64,000 bases of DNA from Lyngbya aestuarii BL J (GTDB lineage: Bacteria; Cyanobacteriota; Cyanobacteriia; Cyanobacteriales; Microcoleaceae), in contig NZ_AUZM01000025.1 of assembly GCF_000478195.2 (NCBI RefSeq), forward strand, positions 1-64,000, written 5' to 3'. A model generated the notes under the pieces. The model was not told where the DNA came from and did no database searches. It worked only from the letters and a program-made list of their open reading frames with translations. A program made the translations under genes and the position numbers. Shown piece after piece: positions 53,940 to 63,322 of this stretch (position 1 is the stretch's first letter; each line of letters starts with the position of its first letter).

Positions 53940-54557
53940 ATGGGTTTCTATAGCCGAGTGATTTTACCTCGTTTGCTGGATTGGACAATGGCTGATCCAG
54001 CTTTTACCCAATATCGTCAACAAGTCCTAGCCAATGTCGAAGGAGAAATTCTAGAAATCGGCTTTGGGACAGGACTAAACCTTTCCTATTATCCCCATCA
54101 TATCGAAAAAATTACAACAATAGATCCCAACTCCGGTATGAACAAACTCGCCCAAAAGCGAATACAAGCCTCAAAAATAAAGGTAGAAAATCGGATACTG
54201 AATAGTGAAAGTTTACCGATGGCGGACTCGACTTTTGATAGTGTTGTTAGTACCTGGACACTCTGTAGTATTGCCCAAGTTGAAACAGCCTTACAAGAAA
54301 TTTATCGAGTTCTTAAACCGGGTGGAAAATTCTTCTTTGTTGAACATGGACTCAGCGATCAACCCCAAATACAAGTTTGGCAAAATCGCTTGACTCCTCT
54401 CCAAAAAATTATCGCTGATGGTTGTCATCTCAACCGCAATATTCAGCGTTTAGTTGAACAACAATTTCAGGAAATTACCTTAGATAAATTTGACATCGAG
54501 AACTTTCCTAAAGTTGGCAGTTATACATATATGGGAGTCGCAACGAAAACCAATTAA
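53940..54557 (+). CDS. Class I SAM-dependent methyltransferase
   Basis: A 205-residue protein with SAM-binding motif I EILEIGFGTGLNLSYYP, motif II acidic TIDPNSGM, a post-motif ESLPMADSTFDSVVSTWTL and EIYRVLKPGGKFFFVEHG. It belongs to the UbiE/COQ5-like Methyltransf_11 group. The N-terminus MGFYSRVILPRLLDWTM resembles small membrane-associated methyltransferases. The substrate is not predictable. It follows the kinase gene by 58 bases and precedes a cupin gene by 27 bases, so the two may be co-transcribed. Confidence 0.9.
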   Translation: MGFYSRVILPRLLDWTMADPAFTQYRQQVLANVEGEILEIGFGTGLNLSYYPHHIEKITTIDPNSGMNKLAQKRIQASKIKVENRILNSESLPMADSTFDSVVSTWTLCSIAQVETALQEIYRVLKPGGKFFFVEHGLSDQPQIQVWQNRLTPLQKIIADGCHLNRNIQRLVEQQFQEITLDKFDIENFPKVGSYTYMGVATKTN

Positions 54558-54584
54558 CTAACCTTTAGATCAAGAAAAAATTAA

Positions 54585-54920
54585 ATGAAAAATATCTACA
54601 CCCTACCCGAACCCCTCCCCAACTCAGAACAATTTGAACCCATAATTCAAAATCAATCTCTATTAATAGAACGGATTATTTCCACCGGACAAACAACCCC
54701 CGAGGGAGAGTGGTACAATCAAGAACAAGATGAATGGGTTATGCTTTTGCAGGGAGAAGCAACCCTTTCTGATTCCGATGGTTCACAAATTCAACTCAAA
54801 CCGGGGGACTATTTACTGATTCGCGCCCATCAAAAACATCGAGTAGAATACACCAGTACCAACCCCCCTTGTATTTGGTTAGCCATTCACGGGAATTTAA
54901 ACGAGAATTTACAATCTTGA
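54585..54920 (+). CDS. Small cupin-domain protein
   Basis: A 111-residue single cupin: strand pattern EWYNQEQDEWVMLLQGEATL and IQLKPGDYLLIRAHQKHRVE. The usual metal-binding HxH of motif 1 is replaced (QEQDEW), while the motif 2 PxDxxxIxxxxxH pattern is kept, as in a cyanobacterial subgroup of short cupins. It may bind a small ligand or have weak enzyme activity. It lies 27 bases after the methyltransferase gene. Confidence 0.85.
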   Translation: MKNIYTLPEPLPNSEQFEPIIQNQSLLIERIISTGQTTPEGEWYNQEQDEWVMLLQGEATLSDSDGSQIQLKPGDYLLIRAHQKHRVEYTSTNPPCIWLAIHGNLNENLQS

Positions 54921-55127
54921 GGGATTTCCGCTACAATTGAAAAACCCCAAAGACTCCTTTATCTTGAGGTTTGAGGGATGAAGTTCGGCATTCTACCCCC
55001 GACAAAGCGCATTTTTTACGACCATGATTCGGTAAACTAGAAAAAATTGAGATTGCAGTCGCCATCAAACGGGACTGGCGAGGCAAAATCGACCTTGGCA
55101 CATCCATTACGGGCAAAAGGAGTTGCG

Positions 55128-57758
55128 ATGAACCGTCAAAATCAAGCAGTTTTAACTTTAGCGTACAGAAGCGGTGTTTTGCTCTCAACCATCCTACTGT
55201 TATTGGGTGTCGCCAGCCCCTCTTTTTCCCAGTCTCCCGCACCTACAGGCGATACAGAAGCGGAAACCGAAGTCCTCACCCCAGAGCAAGAATTGGAACA
55301 GTTGCGACGGGAACGAGAAATTCAAGAGGGTGTCCAAGCCGAGGCGAACCGCATTTTTAGCCGCACCATGACGTTGTTTAACCTCCTGTTGGGGGTTTTG
55401 GTGGTGTTATTGGGGGTGGGTTTAGCGGCGTTGTGGGTGTTGCGACGTTCGGTTATCCATGAAGTGACGGGAATTGTCGAAACTCACCTTAACGAACTGG
55501 GAGACTTAGAAAATCGCATTTCTAGTGCAAATCGTAAAATTCAAAGTGTTCTGCGCGATACGGATACTCACATCAATGATTTGTATCAACATTCCGATGA
55601 ATTTCAAAAAGAACTGGAGTTAGAACGTCAAAAAGTTGATGAAATGCGTTCTCATCTCTCTCATTCTCAACAACAAACAATCGCCGAATTAGAACATCAA
55701 GTTAAGCAAGCCATCCAAGAACGTAAACAGTTAGAAAGTAAATTTGCAGCCCAACTCGGGGAACTGAACCAACAAGCCCGACATCAACAAGATGAGATTT
55801 TACAAAACTTAGAACGTTCCAGTCAAGGCGTGATCTCCGAGTTTTCTCAACTACAAAACCAAGTCAAAACCCGCCAAGACGAAACGCTGAAGAATTTGAA
55901 TTCCTCCCAAAGCGAATACTCCAGCCAACTCTCCGAACTCAAGCAAACCGCCCAACAACAACGAGATTTAGTCATCAGAAATATCGATCAGTTGGGGATA
56001 GATTTGTCAGAAAAGCTATCGAGTTATGAAGCTGACATTCAAACTCAAAAAGATGGAACTGTTCGGAACTTAAAGCAAGCCGAAACAGATTTTTCAACTC
56101 AGTTATCCGAACTGCAAAATTCAGCCCAAAGTCATCAAGATTCTTTACTGCAAAACTTACGTCAGTTAGAGTCAGATTTTGAACCGCAATTGTCTGAAAT
56201 TCGCACCCAAGCCGAACAAAAAGCAAAACAACGTACCGATGAAATGCTGGCTAATTTTGAGAACTATGGCGGAGAACTAGAAGCGCAACTCTCAGAAGCC
56301 CAAGGGAAAATTCAAGAGCGAGTTCGAGAAAAGTATAACGCCCTCAAACAGCTTGAAGCCGAATTTATCGAACAGGTTAAACAAGCACAGTCAGGGGTAG
56401 AAACTCAAAAAGATCAGCAAATACAAAACTTCCAACAATTAGCAACAGAATTTGTCGAACAACTCTCCCAGTCAAAATCAGGAGTCGAAACCGAAAGAGA
56501 ACAGCAACTTCAGAATTTACGACAATCTTCTTCTGAATTTATCGAAGAATTATCTCAAGCAAAATCAACCACACAAGCCGAACAAGAACAGCTTCTCAAA
56601 CAATTTCAAAACTCAGGAAATGAACTGGAAAGTGAACTTTCTGCCTTTAAGTCTGATATTCGTACCCGGCGAGATGCTACCTTTGAGCGATTAGATCGCT
56701 TTGAAACCACCCTCGCCCAACAAGTCGAAGAAATCAAAGCCGACGCCCAAAACGAGAAAGACAAAATCCTGCAACAATTGTCTCAATTGCCGGGAAATAT
56801 TCAAACTGAACAGGAAAAAGTTCTCAAACAATTATCAGAATTACAAGCCAACGCAGAGGCAGAAAAAGCTAAAATCCTCAAGCAGTTAGCAGATATTTCT
56901 CCCGCGTCCATTGCAGAAGGCGCAGTGGCAGAAATGTTAGAAAAAATTCAAGCCCTTTCCGAACAGCTTGAACGTCTCAAATCCAATCAACCCGAGTTGT
57001 TCTTAAGTGCAGAAGACTTTGAAAACCAAGGAATCAGTTTGATCGCAGACGGGCAATTTGAACAAGCCTTTGCAATGTTTGATAAAGCCGTTCAAATTCA
57101 ACCCAATCGTCACACTGCTTGGCTAAATCGGGGGATGAGTTTACGACGAATGAAACGTTTTCAAGAAGCCGTCACTTCCTATGATCGGGCGTTAGAAATT
57201 GAGCCGAATTATCGTCAAGCATGGATAGATCGCGGTGTTGCTTTAGGGATTTTACAGGAACATCAACAAGCCTATGAATCTTTTGATCGAGCGTTGCAAA
57301 TTAAACCCGATGATCCAGTCGCTTGGTTAAACCGAGGGATGGCTTTACAGGTGTTAGAACAGTTTGATGAAGCCGCGATTTCCTTTGAGAAAGCCACAGA
57401 ACTTGATCCCAATTCAGCGAAGGCTTGGAACTATAAAGGGTACACCTTGATGAAGTTAAAACGGGATTTAGAAGCTTTAGAAAGTTTAAATCAAGCGATG
57501 AAACTGCAACCGAAATATGCTGATGTTTATTACAATACGGCGAGTTGTTATGCGGTTCAAGGAAAGTTGGATTTAGCGATGGAACATTTAGAACAGGCGA
57601 TCGCACTTAATCCCCGTTATCGAGAAGAAGCCATGAGCGATCGCAATTTAGAACAGATTATGAAGCGTTTACGGTATCGGAATGCAGACAATAATCGCAA
57701 TTCAAATAATGGTCAGCCTTCTGATCGGATTAATATGACGGCTCGTAGAATTGAATAA
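55128..57758 (+). CDS. Membrane-anchored coiled-coil protein with 29-residue repeats and C-terminal TPRs
   Basis: An 876-residue product from the ATG at 55128, set by AAGGAG six bases upstream; the frame is open to an earlier ATG at 55047. An N-terminal hydrophobic segment (signal peptide or anchor) is followed by a membrane helix at about 80-105 (LFNLLLGVLVVLLGVGLAALWVL). Then come about 500 residues of coiled coil containing some ten tandem repeats of 28-33, mostly 29, residues (pattern: D/E, NL..., E/QLS), then two of 18. The C-terminal 250 residues hold about five tetratricopeptide repeats (AWLNRGMSLRRMKRFQEAV, AWNYKGYTLMKLKRDLEAL). Likely a long spacer or scaffold carrying a protein-binding head. 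Function unknown. Confidence 0.85.
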   Translation: MNRQNQAVLTLAYRSGVLLSTILLLLGVASPSFSQSPAPTGDTEAETEVLTPEQELEQLRREREIQEGVQAEANRIFSRTMTLFNLLLGVLVVLLGVGLAALWVLRRSVIHEVTGIVETHLNELGDLENRISSANRKIQSVLRDTDTHINDLYQHSDEFQKELELERQKVDEMRSHLSHSQQQTIAELEHQVKQAIQERKQLESKFAAQLGELNQQARHQQDEILQNLERSSQGVISEFSQLQNQVKTRQDETLKNLNSSQSEYSSQLSELKQTAQQQRDLVIRNIDQLGIDLSEKLSSYEADIQTQKDGTVRNLKQAETDFSTQLSELQNSAQSHQDSLLQNLRQLESDFEPQLSEIRTQAEQKAKQRTDEMLANFENYGGELEAQLSEAQGKIQERVREKYNALKQLEAEFIEQVKQAQSGVETQKDQQIQNFQQLATEFVEQLSQSKSGVETEREQQLQNLRQSSSEFIEELSQAKSTTQAEQEQLLKQFQNSGNELESELSAFKSDIRTRRDATFERLDRFETTLAQQVEEIKADAQNEKDKILQQLSQLPGNIQTEQEKVLKQLSELQANAEAEKAKILKQLADISPASIAEGAVAEMLEKIQALSEQLERLKSNQPELFLSAEDFENQGISLIADGQFEQAFAMFDKAVQIQPNRHTAWLNRGMSLRRMKRFQEAVTSYDRALEIEPNYRQAWIDRGVALGILQEHQQAYESFDRALQIKPDDPVAWLNRGMALQVLEQFDEAAISFEKATELDPNSAKAWNYKGYTLMKLKRDLEALESLNQAMKLQPKYADVYYNTASCYAVQGKLDLAMEHLEQAIALNPRYREEAMSDRNLEQIMKRLRYRNADNNRNSNNGQPSDRINMTARRIE

Positions 57759-57815
57759 ATCAGGTTTTAGATTCAGACTCGGCGATCGCCAGCAAGACAC
57801 TTTTATTCTCTGTCT

Positions 57816-60365
57816 TTATTTCGTGGTCATGGTTTGAATTCCATTCCAATCTTCAGGGGGATAATTTTCCAAATATTGGAGCGATCGCATAATATAAATC
57901 TGTACGACTTGATCAGATTTACGAATATCTTGAGCCGTTTCAAAATGTTGGATCGCTTGTTTAAAATCACGCTGAAGATAAGCTTCTCTACCGCGATTAT
58001 AAGCCTCTAAAAAATGTTCAGTTTCCGCCATCAAAGGCTCAGAACGTGCATCAATCAACTCATAAATATTAACAGCTTGATTTTTCCCTTTTACCCGAAC
58101 TTTATCTAACTCTCGCACCCAAATTTTATCCCCACAAAGCTGATAGGTCATCTCACTCAAAATAATATCACAACCGTAAGTTTTAGTCAGTTGTTCTAGA
58201 CGAGAACTTAAATTCACGCCATCACCAATCACAGTATAATCCATCCGTTTTTGTGAACCAATATTTCCTGAAACCACCTCACCCGAACTCATCCCAATTC
58301 CAATTCTAATTTGGGGTTCATTCGGACGAGAATGATTAAATTCTTTCAAACGCTTACGCATATCTAAAGCTGATTTTACCGCCATCCAAGCATGATTTTG
58401 TCGTAAAGGAAGCGGCGCCCCAAATACCGCCATCAACGCATCGCCAATAAACTTATCCAGTGTTCCTTCATGGTGAAAAACCGCTTCAACCATCGTTTCA
58501 AAATATTGATTGAGTAATGCAACCACATCAGACGCATCGAGATTTTCGGTAATGGTTGTATAACCCCGAATATCCGAGAATAATATTGTTACTTCCTTGC
58601 GTTCACCCTTCATTAATCCATCTTCACCCAACGCCATCACCTGTTCAGCAACACCGGGCGTCATATAACGATACATGGTCGTTTTCATCCGTTTTTCGCG
58701 GCTAATATCTTCAAGAACAACCAACCCCCCTCGCACGCCGCCTTCTGGATTTGTTAAAGGATTAACGGTTAAATTAATTCCCCGTTCAATCGGTTGAATT
58801 TGTTCGAGATCAAAACTATGATGATTATCCAATTCTCCCCAGATAAAATAAGCAGTTGAATTGAGACTATTCGGCACCACTAAAACGGGAATTTCATCAT
58901 CATTTTGCCATTCTTTTTCTTGTTTTTTAACCAAGCCAACTGTTAGATTTTGTTCGGGAACAAAATGACGAGAACCATGATGTAAGCTACTTTCTAACCA
59001 AAACTTTAAATTTTCAATCGGAACCACTTCCCAAATTAATCGGCCTTTGAGTTTGTATTCCCAAAACTCCCTAATTTCTCGATTTTCCGGTTTCCGTCTC
59101 GGACACCCTAAAAGTTCCAAAGCTGCATCATTAATCGTGACAATTCTCCCTTGCATATCTGTAGAAATAACGACATCAGAAAGACTTTGAAGAATATCCT
59201 TCTGATATTGTTTTTCTAGCATCACATTTTCAAACAGTTGAGCATTTTGTAATGCAATTCCGGCTTGAGCATTAAAAGCTCGTAAAAACTCCTCATCAGA
59301 GTTAATAAAACTACCTTTATGTTTATTAATTAACTGGGTTACTCCGATCAATTCTCCCGAAGAATTGTAAACAGGCATACAAAGAATATTACGAGTTCGA
59401 TAACCCGTTTGTTGATCAATCGAAGGATCGAAACGAGGATCAGTATAAGCATCCGTAATATTGAGAACTTGACCTGTCGAAGCCACAAAACCAACAATTC
59501 CACGATTGGCTGGAATACGCAGCTCCATCATCGTTTTCCCATCGGCTTTAGCTACTTTTGTCCACAGTTCATTGGTTTCTTTATTGTACAAAAATATTGT
59601 ACTGCGATCAGCGTGCATCAAGCGACGAGCTTGTTCCATCACCGAAAGCAACGTATCTTCTAAATCTAAACTTCGACCTAAAGTATTTGTCGCTTCTAAT
59701 AACGCCGCAACACCCCGTTGATTTCGAGCCGCAATATAAAAGGATTGACAACTTTCTAAAATAATCCCAATCGAATCAGCAAAGGAGCGAAATTGCTGTT
59801 CATCTTCGTCATTAAACGCCCCTTCTGATTTATTCAAAAGACGCACAACGGCAACAATTTCCTCTGTATTGTGAGAGCTAAAAATTGGCATACAGAGAAT
59901 ATTTTCAACTGCATAATTTAGAGGTTGATCAACTTCTGGATCAAACATTGAATTTGTGTTAATTTCCGCCACATTTACCGTTTCGCCAGTATTCGCGACA
60001 TGACCAATAATTCCGGCATTCATCGGAAAGCGAATTTCTTGAGTTTCCCCTGTTTCTTCTTGAACTGTTTTGTACCAGAGTTGATTTTTACTGCGATTAA
60101 TTAAGAAAATCGTCGTGCGATCCGCTTGAATAATCTGACCAATTTTGAGAGTGAAGGCATCCAGAAGTTGTTCGAGGAGTATTTCGAGTGCTTCATTATT
60201 GATCAGATCGATCGCTCGAAGAAATTGTTGAAACTCTGCGGTGATAAAATCTAATATACATATAAACTCCCCAATTGGCATATTCTTGACACGATCTGCC
60301 AACAAACCCATGCGATCAACTTGAGTCAGTGTAGCGAGGATGCTACCAGCATTAGAAAAGGTCAT
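57816..60365 (-). CDS. Class III adenylate cyclase with two GAF domains and PAS (CyaB-like)
   Basis: An 849-residue soluble protein. Two GAF domains lie at about 45-205 and 230-390 (both with the NKxxxxF and VGHVA/GFVA motifs of cNMP-binding GAFs), then a PAS-like region at about 405-560. The catalytic domain is at about 600-770: metal-binding Asp in VTILFSDIRGYT, DKFIGDALMAVFGAP with the adenine-selecting Lys, and MDYTVIGDGVNLSSRLE where Thr takes the usual Asp place, as in Anabaena CyaB1. The C-terminus has a TPR-like helix pair. It should make cAMP, with GAF domains giving feedback by cyclic nucleotide. It is convergent with the coiled-coil/TPR gene. Confidence 0.92.
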   Translation of the reverse strand: MTFSNAGSILATLTQVDRMGLLADRVKNMPIGEFICILDFITAEFQQFLRAIDLINNEALEILLEQLLDAFTLKIGQIIQADRTTIFLINRSKNQLWYKTVQEETGETQEIRFPMNAGIIGHVANTGETVNVAEINTNSMFDPEVDQPLNYAVENILCMPIFSSHNTEEIVAVVRLLNKSEGAFNDEDEQQFRSFADSIGIILESCQSFYIAARNQRGVAALLEATNTLGRSLDLEDTLLSVMEQARRLMHADRSTIFLYNKETNELWTKVAKADGKTMMELRIPANRGIVGFVASTGQVLNITDAYTDPRFDPSIDQQTGYRTRNILCMPVYNSSGELIGVTQLINKHKGSFINSDEEFLRAFNAQAGIALQNAQLFENVMLEKQYQKDILQSLSDVVISTDMQGRIVTINDAALELLGCPRRKPENREIREFWEYKLKGRLIWEVVPIENLKFWLESSLHHGSRHFVPEQNLTVGLVKKQEKEWQNDDEIPVLVVPNSLNSTAYFIWGELDNHHSFDLEQIQPIERGINLTVNPLTNPEGGVRGGLVVLEDISREKRMKTTMYRYMTPGVAEQVMALGEDGLMKGERKEVTILFSDIRGYTTITENLDASDVVALLNQYFETMVEAVFHHEGTLDKFIGDALMAVFGAPLPLRQNHAWMAVKSALDMRKRLKEFNHSRPNEPQIRIGIGMSSGEVVSGNIGSQKRMDYTVIGDGVNLSSRLEQLTKTYGCDIILSEMTYQLCGDKIWVRELDKVRVKGKNQAVNIYELIDARSEPLMAETEHFLEAYNRGREAYLQRDFKQAIQHFETAQDIRKSDQVVQIYIMRSLQYLENYPPEDWNGIQTMTTK

Positions 60366-60715
60366 GGGAGAGATAGTTGTTCAACGAAGATGGCAAATCA
60401 GAGATCTGCTTTGGGGTAAACAGAAACCCGTTAACAGAAAACAGACAACAGGAAAAAGGAAACAGTTTAGGAGTAGATTTTGATGAAATATTCACGCTTA
60501 AATTGATATTCACCTGATCCATTTACCCCTCTAATACTGATAATCGAGATCTGAAAATAAGTGATCGGTCCCTGATAACTGTTAACTATTTTGCGAACTT
60601 CCTCTCTTACAAACTAAGTCTCACTGGAAATCGCAAGAGGGGAGTTCGCGCTGACAACGGGCTACTGATCACAACTGCCATTTTCTCTGTCTTCAGTCTA
60701 AGCGTCCAGACCAAA
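60366..60715. other. Intergenic region with a repeat-bearing hairpin
   Basis: It holds the cyclase promoter side and the 3' side of sqdX. The only clear structure is the inverted repeat at 60593-60649 enclosing a CAAACTAAGTCTC repeat copy. A purine-rich AACAG/GGAAAAAGG stretch near 60420-60470 resembles degenerate noncoding repeats. Confidence 0.45.
60593..60649. repeat. Inverted repeat enclosing a CAAACTAAGTCTC repeat, copy 3
   Basis: GCGAACTTCCTCTCTT (60593-60608) is nearly complementary to AAGAGGGGAGTTCGC (60635-60649). The loop carries CAAACTAAGTCTCACTGGAA (60610-60629), two changes from the copies at 12135 and 13442. The whole could be a small mobile hairpin element. Confidence 0.55.
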
Positions 60716-61849
60716 CTAAGCAACTGATGGCAGAATATGACGGCTTAAAACCGTGCTATAGTAGCGTCGCAACTGTTGAGTCGCTGCGGCCCATCCCCAA
60801 CGTTCCGCTTCTAGACGGGCGTTTTGGCGTAAGGTTTCCCGTTCAAGCTGGTGAGACAGTAACCGTTGAGTCGCAGAAATTGCCCCATCCTCATCAGCTG
60901 GATCAAAGAGATAACCATTCCCCCCATCGGTGACAATATCGGGAATCCCCCCGGAACGAGCCGCGACCACCGGAGTTCCCGCCGCCATTGCCTCTAGCAA
61001 GACTAACCCTAAAGTTTCTGTCCGAGAAGGGAAAATAAACGCATCAGCGCAAGCATAAGCATCCGCTAGTTCCTGTCCGCGTAAATATCCTACAAAATAA
61101 GTTGGAGTTCCAGCAAAATATTCTTCTAGAGTTTGGCGGTTTGGGCCATCACCCACCAGTGCCAGACGCGCATTGGGAATTGCTTCTAAAACAGGCTTGA
61201 TACGATCAATTTCTTTTTCCGCACCCAAACGCCCCACATAAAGTAATAATGTACAATCCGGGTGGCCTTGGCTTAAGCGATCGCGCATTTTTGCCGTGGC
61301 TTGATGGGGTTGAAATAGTTCAGTATCAACGCCCCGTTGCCACAAATCCACCCGCTCAATGCCATGAGAGGATAATTCTTCGACCATCGCCGTTGAAGTA
61401 CAAAGGTTTAAATCTGCCTGATTGTGAGCCGAACGTAGCAGCCCCCACAGTACCTCCTCCAACATCCCCAAACCGTAGTGATGTAGGTATTGAGGTAAGT
61501 GAGTATGGTAAGACGCAACCAAAGGCAAATTCAACTTTTTAGCATAATATAACCCACCCAACCCCAAAACCGCAGGATTAGCCACATGGATCAGATCCGG
61601 TCGAAAAGCCTCTAACTTCGTACCCACACCTGGATGAGGAATAGCAATCTTTAACTCGGGATACATGGGTAAGGGAAAACCCTCCACCCCAAAAATTTGA
61701 CATCCTTTGTACTCTTTGATTCCTCCTTCTGGAGAAACAATGAGAACTTGGTCACCAGCCCGACGCAAATGGTCAACAGTGTGACATAGCCGTGTGACAA
61801 TGCCATCGATCTTCGGTAAAAAAGTTTCAGTAAAAAGAGCGACTCGCAT
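60716..61849 (-). CDS. sqdX: Sulfoquinovosyl transferase, sulfolipid synthase (SqdX-like)
   Basis: A 377-residue GT4 glycosyltransferase starting MRVALFTETFLPKIDGIVTR, with PELKIAIPHPGVGTKLEAF, HVANPAVLGLGGLYYAKKL, LLYVGRLGAEKEID, LVGDGPNRQ and the GT4 donor-site block FPSRTETLGLVLLEAMAAG with its two glutamates. These blocks and the length match cyanobacterial SqdX, which moves sulfoquinovose from UDP-sulfoquinovose to diacylglycerol to form the thylakoid sulfolipid SQDG. Its partner sqdB is not in the window. A perfect 22-base palindrome lies about 100 bases upstream of the start. Confidence 0.93.
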   Translation of the reverse strand: MRVALFTETFLPKIDGIVTRLCHTVDHLRRAGDQVLIVSPEGGIKEYKGCQIFGVEGFPLPMYPELKIAIPHPGVGTKLEAFRPDLIHVANPAVLGLGGLYYAKKLNLPLVASYHTHLPQYLHHYGLGMLEEVLWGLLRSAHNQADLNLCTSTAMVEELSSHGIERVDLWQRGVDTELFQPHQATAKMRDRLSQGHPDCTLLLYVGRLGAEKEIDRIKPVLEAIPNARLALVGDGPNRQTLEEYFAGTPTYFVGYLRGQELADAYACADAFIFPSRTETLGLVLLEAMAAGTPVVAARSGGIPDIVTDGGNGYLFDPADEDGAISATQRLLSHQLERETLRQNARLEAERWGWAAATQQLRRYYSTVLSRHILPSVA

Positions 61850-61949
61850 AGAAAGTAGCTTCTGAGTTGAGAATCGATAATATTCGCCCTATCATCATCT
61901 CAGAATTTGGGACAGGATAACATACCGTGATCAATCACCTGTCATTGGA

Positions 61950-61971
61950 GGGATAATTGATCAATTATCCC
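61950..61971. promoter_or_regulatory. Perfect 22-base palindrome between the prohibitin-like gene and sqdX
   Basis: GGGATAATTGA followed by its exact complement TCAATTATCCC. It lies 20 bases after the stop of the upstream prohibitin-like gene and about 100 bases before sqdX. It may be the operator of sqdX or a terminator for the upstream gene; there is no T run, which favours a dyad protein-binding site slightly. Confidence 0.5.
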
Positions 61972-61990
61972 CGCCCGATCTCAATCCAAC

Positions 61991-62887
61991 TTAGTTAGCC
62001 ATTGCATCTTCTGATAACTCACTCAAATTAAACAAGAACGGCACACTACTGTTAGAATCTCCATTGAGAATCAAAACATTCGGCATCTGAGATCCGCCTT
62101 GTCTCCAAGCTTCAATCGCTTCTTTTTGCAGAACTAACTGGCCCCCTTGATTTTTCAAGGTTTCTGCTAACAGACGTTGAGCTTCTGCTCTACCCTTGGC
62201 TCGGTTAATATCGGCTTGCGCTTGTTGTTCGGCTTCTCGTGCCACATAAACCGCCCGTCGCGCCCGTTGTTCGGCAATTTGTTTTTCTTCGACGGCTCGG
62301 GCAAACTCAGGCGAAAACGCTAGATCAACGACACTGGTATCCAATACCACAATGCCATACTTATCTAGTCGGCTATTGAGTGCTTCATCAAAGTCGGCTT
62401 TGAGGTTATCGCGCTTGGTAATCGCTTCTTCAATCGTTCGTTTGGCTGCGGCAATTTTAAACGATTCTTGAGTTTGAGGGGCGATCACCTTAGAAACTAC
62501 ATTTTGTAACGTTCCCTGTTCTCGCCGAATTCTCACCACTTGTACCGGATCAAGACGGAAGTTAATCGCAAAACTCGCCGAAAGTTCTTGTAAATCCTTT
62601 GTGGAACTTTGAGCCGGAACTTCAAATTTTTGTACTGTCACATCATAAATATCAACCGCAGAAACCAGAGGGGGCTTAAAGTGAAGACCCTCTAATAGAC
62701 TGCCATCTTGGGCTTTCCCTAAGATACTCAATACTCCCGCCTGACCCGGATTAATGATCACAAATGAATTGAGTCCGATTAAAAGAGCCGCGGAGAGAAT
62801 AATACCTAAGATAATTGCAGGAAGACCCTGCTGTGGTGCTGCACTTTTCAATGTTGGAACTCCTTTTTCAAACAACGGTTTGAACAA
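61991..62887 (-). CDS. Prohibitin-like SPFH/Band 7 membrane protein
   Basis: A 298-residue protein with one N-terminal membrane helix (about 23-48, LPAIILGIILSAALLIGLNS). An SPFH domain follows (VIINPGQAGVLSILGKAQDG, then FEVPAQSSTKDLQELSASFA and RLDPVQVVRIRREQG), then a long charged helix (EKQIAEQRARRAVYVAREAE) for oligomerisation. This matches the cyanobacterial prohibitin group (Synechocystis Slr1106-type), which forms ring assemblies in thylakoid or cytoplasmic membranes. Its exact role is unsettled. An ATG start is used and full length is reached. It lies upstream of sqdX on the same strand with a 140-base gap. Confidence 0.93.
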   Translation of the reverse strand: MFKPLFEKGVPTLKSAAPQQGLPAIILGIILSAALLIGLNSFVIINPGQAGVLSILGKAQDGSLLEGLHFKPPLVSAVDIYDVTVQKFEVPAQSSTKDLQELSASFAINFRLDPVQVVRIRREQGTLQNVVSKVIAPQTQESFKIAAAKRTIEEAITKRDNLKADFDEALNSRLDKYGIVVLDTSVVDLAFSPEFARAVEEKQIAEQRARRAVYVAREAEQQAQADINRAKGRAEAQRLLAETLKNQGGQLVLQKEAIEAWRQGGSQMPNVLILNGDSNSSVPFLFNLSELSEDAMAN

Positions 62888-63023
62888 CCTGCGATTCGCG
62901 ATCGCTTGGGGACAAACCTTTCACAAACCTATTAAGTGTAGCTGATGCTACGATTAGTCTCTCTTTGATCTTAAAGGTTTCAGGGTCAGATGTCGGCTCT
63001 AGAGTATTAAAACTTCGCTAAGT

Positions 63024-63074
63024 GTAAAGAGGTTGGATTCCAGCTCTTTACCGTTGATCAGGGATTTGAATCCC
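63024..63074. repeat. Two adjacent hairpins upstream of recF
   Basis: GTAAAGAG (63024-63031) with CTCTTTAC (63044-63051), loop 12; and the palindrome GGGATTTGAATCCC (63061-63074). They lie in the 435-base divergent region between the prohibitin-like gene and recF. Confidence 0.5.
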
Positions 63075-63238
63075 GCTTCTTTAACATTTGTTTACATCAC
63101 AGACAGAAAATAATGCTACACATCTTTTTCCTAAACTCCCCCCTCCCCACCTCCCTATCGCTCATCTGTCGCCAATATTGAAAGATTTCATTTACATTGA
63201 CAGGGGTTGGACTCGACCTGTTCATCCTCTCCGGGCAA

Positions 63239-63270
63239 CAATCGGATAGATTGTCAAATCTGATCCATTG
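63239..63270 (+). other. Long imperfect hairpin in the recF leader region
   Basis: CAAT-c-GGATAGATT pairs with AATCT-g-ATCC-ATTG around a GTCA loop: thirteen base pairs with two single-base bulges, 52 bases before the recF ATG. It would fold well in RNA. The rest of 62888-63322 holds a C-rich stretch near 63140 and no ORF. Confidence 0.5.
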
Positions 63271-63322
63271 AGTGTATCATTCAACACTTACTATTTGATC
63301 TTGACTTTTGGCTTGATTTGCT

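Noticed and set aside
63044-63110. GGGATTTGAATCCCGC looks like a tRNA T-arm on the minus strand
   Set aside because: No matching acceptor, D or anticodon arms can be built on either side. Treated as a palindrome.
63200-63225. ACAGG...CCTGT with GGACTCGACC resembling another T-arm
   Set aside because: The loop length is wrong and no tRNA body fits on either strand.
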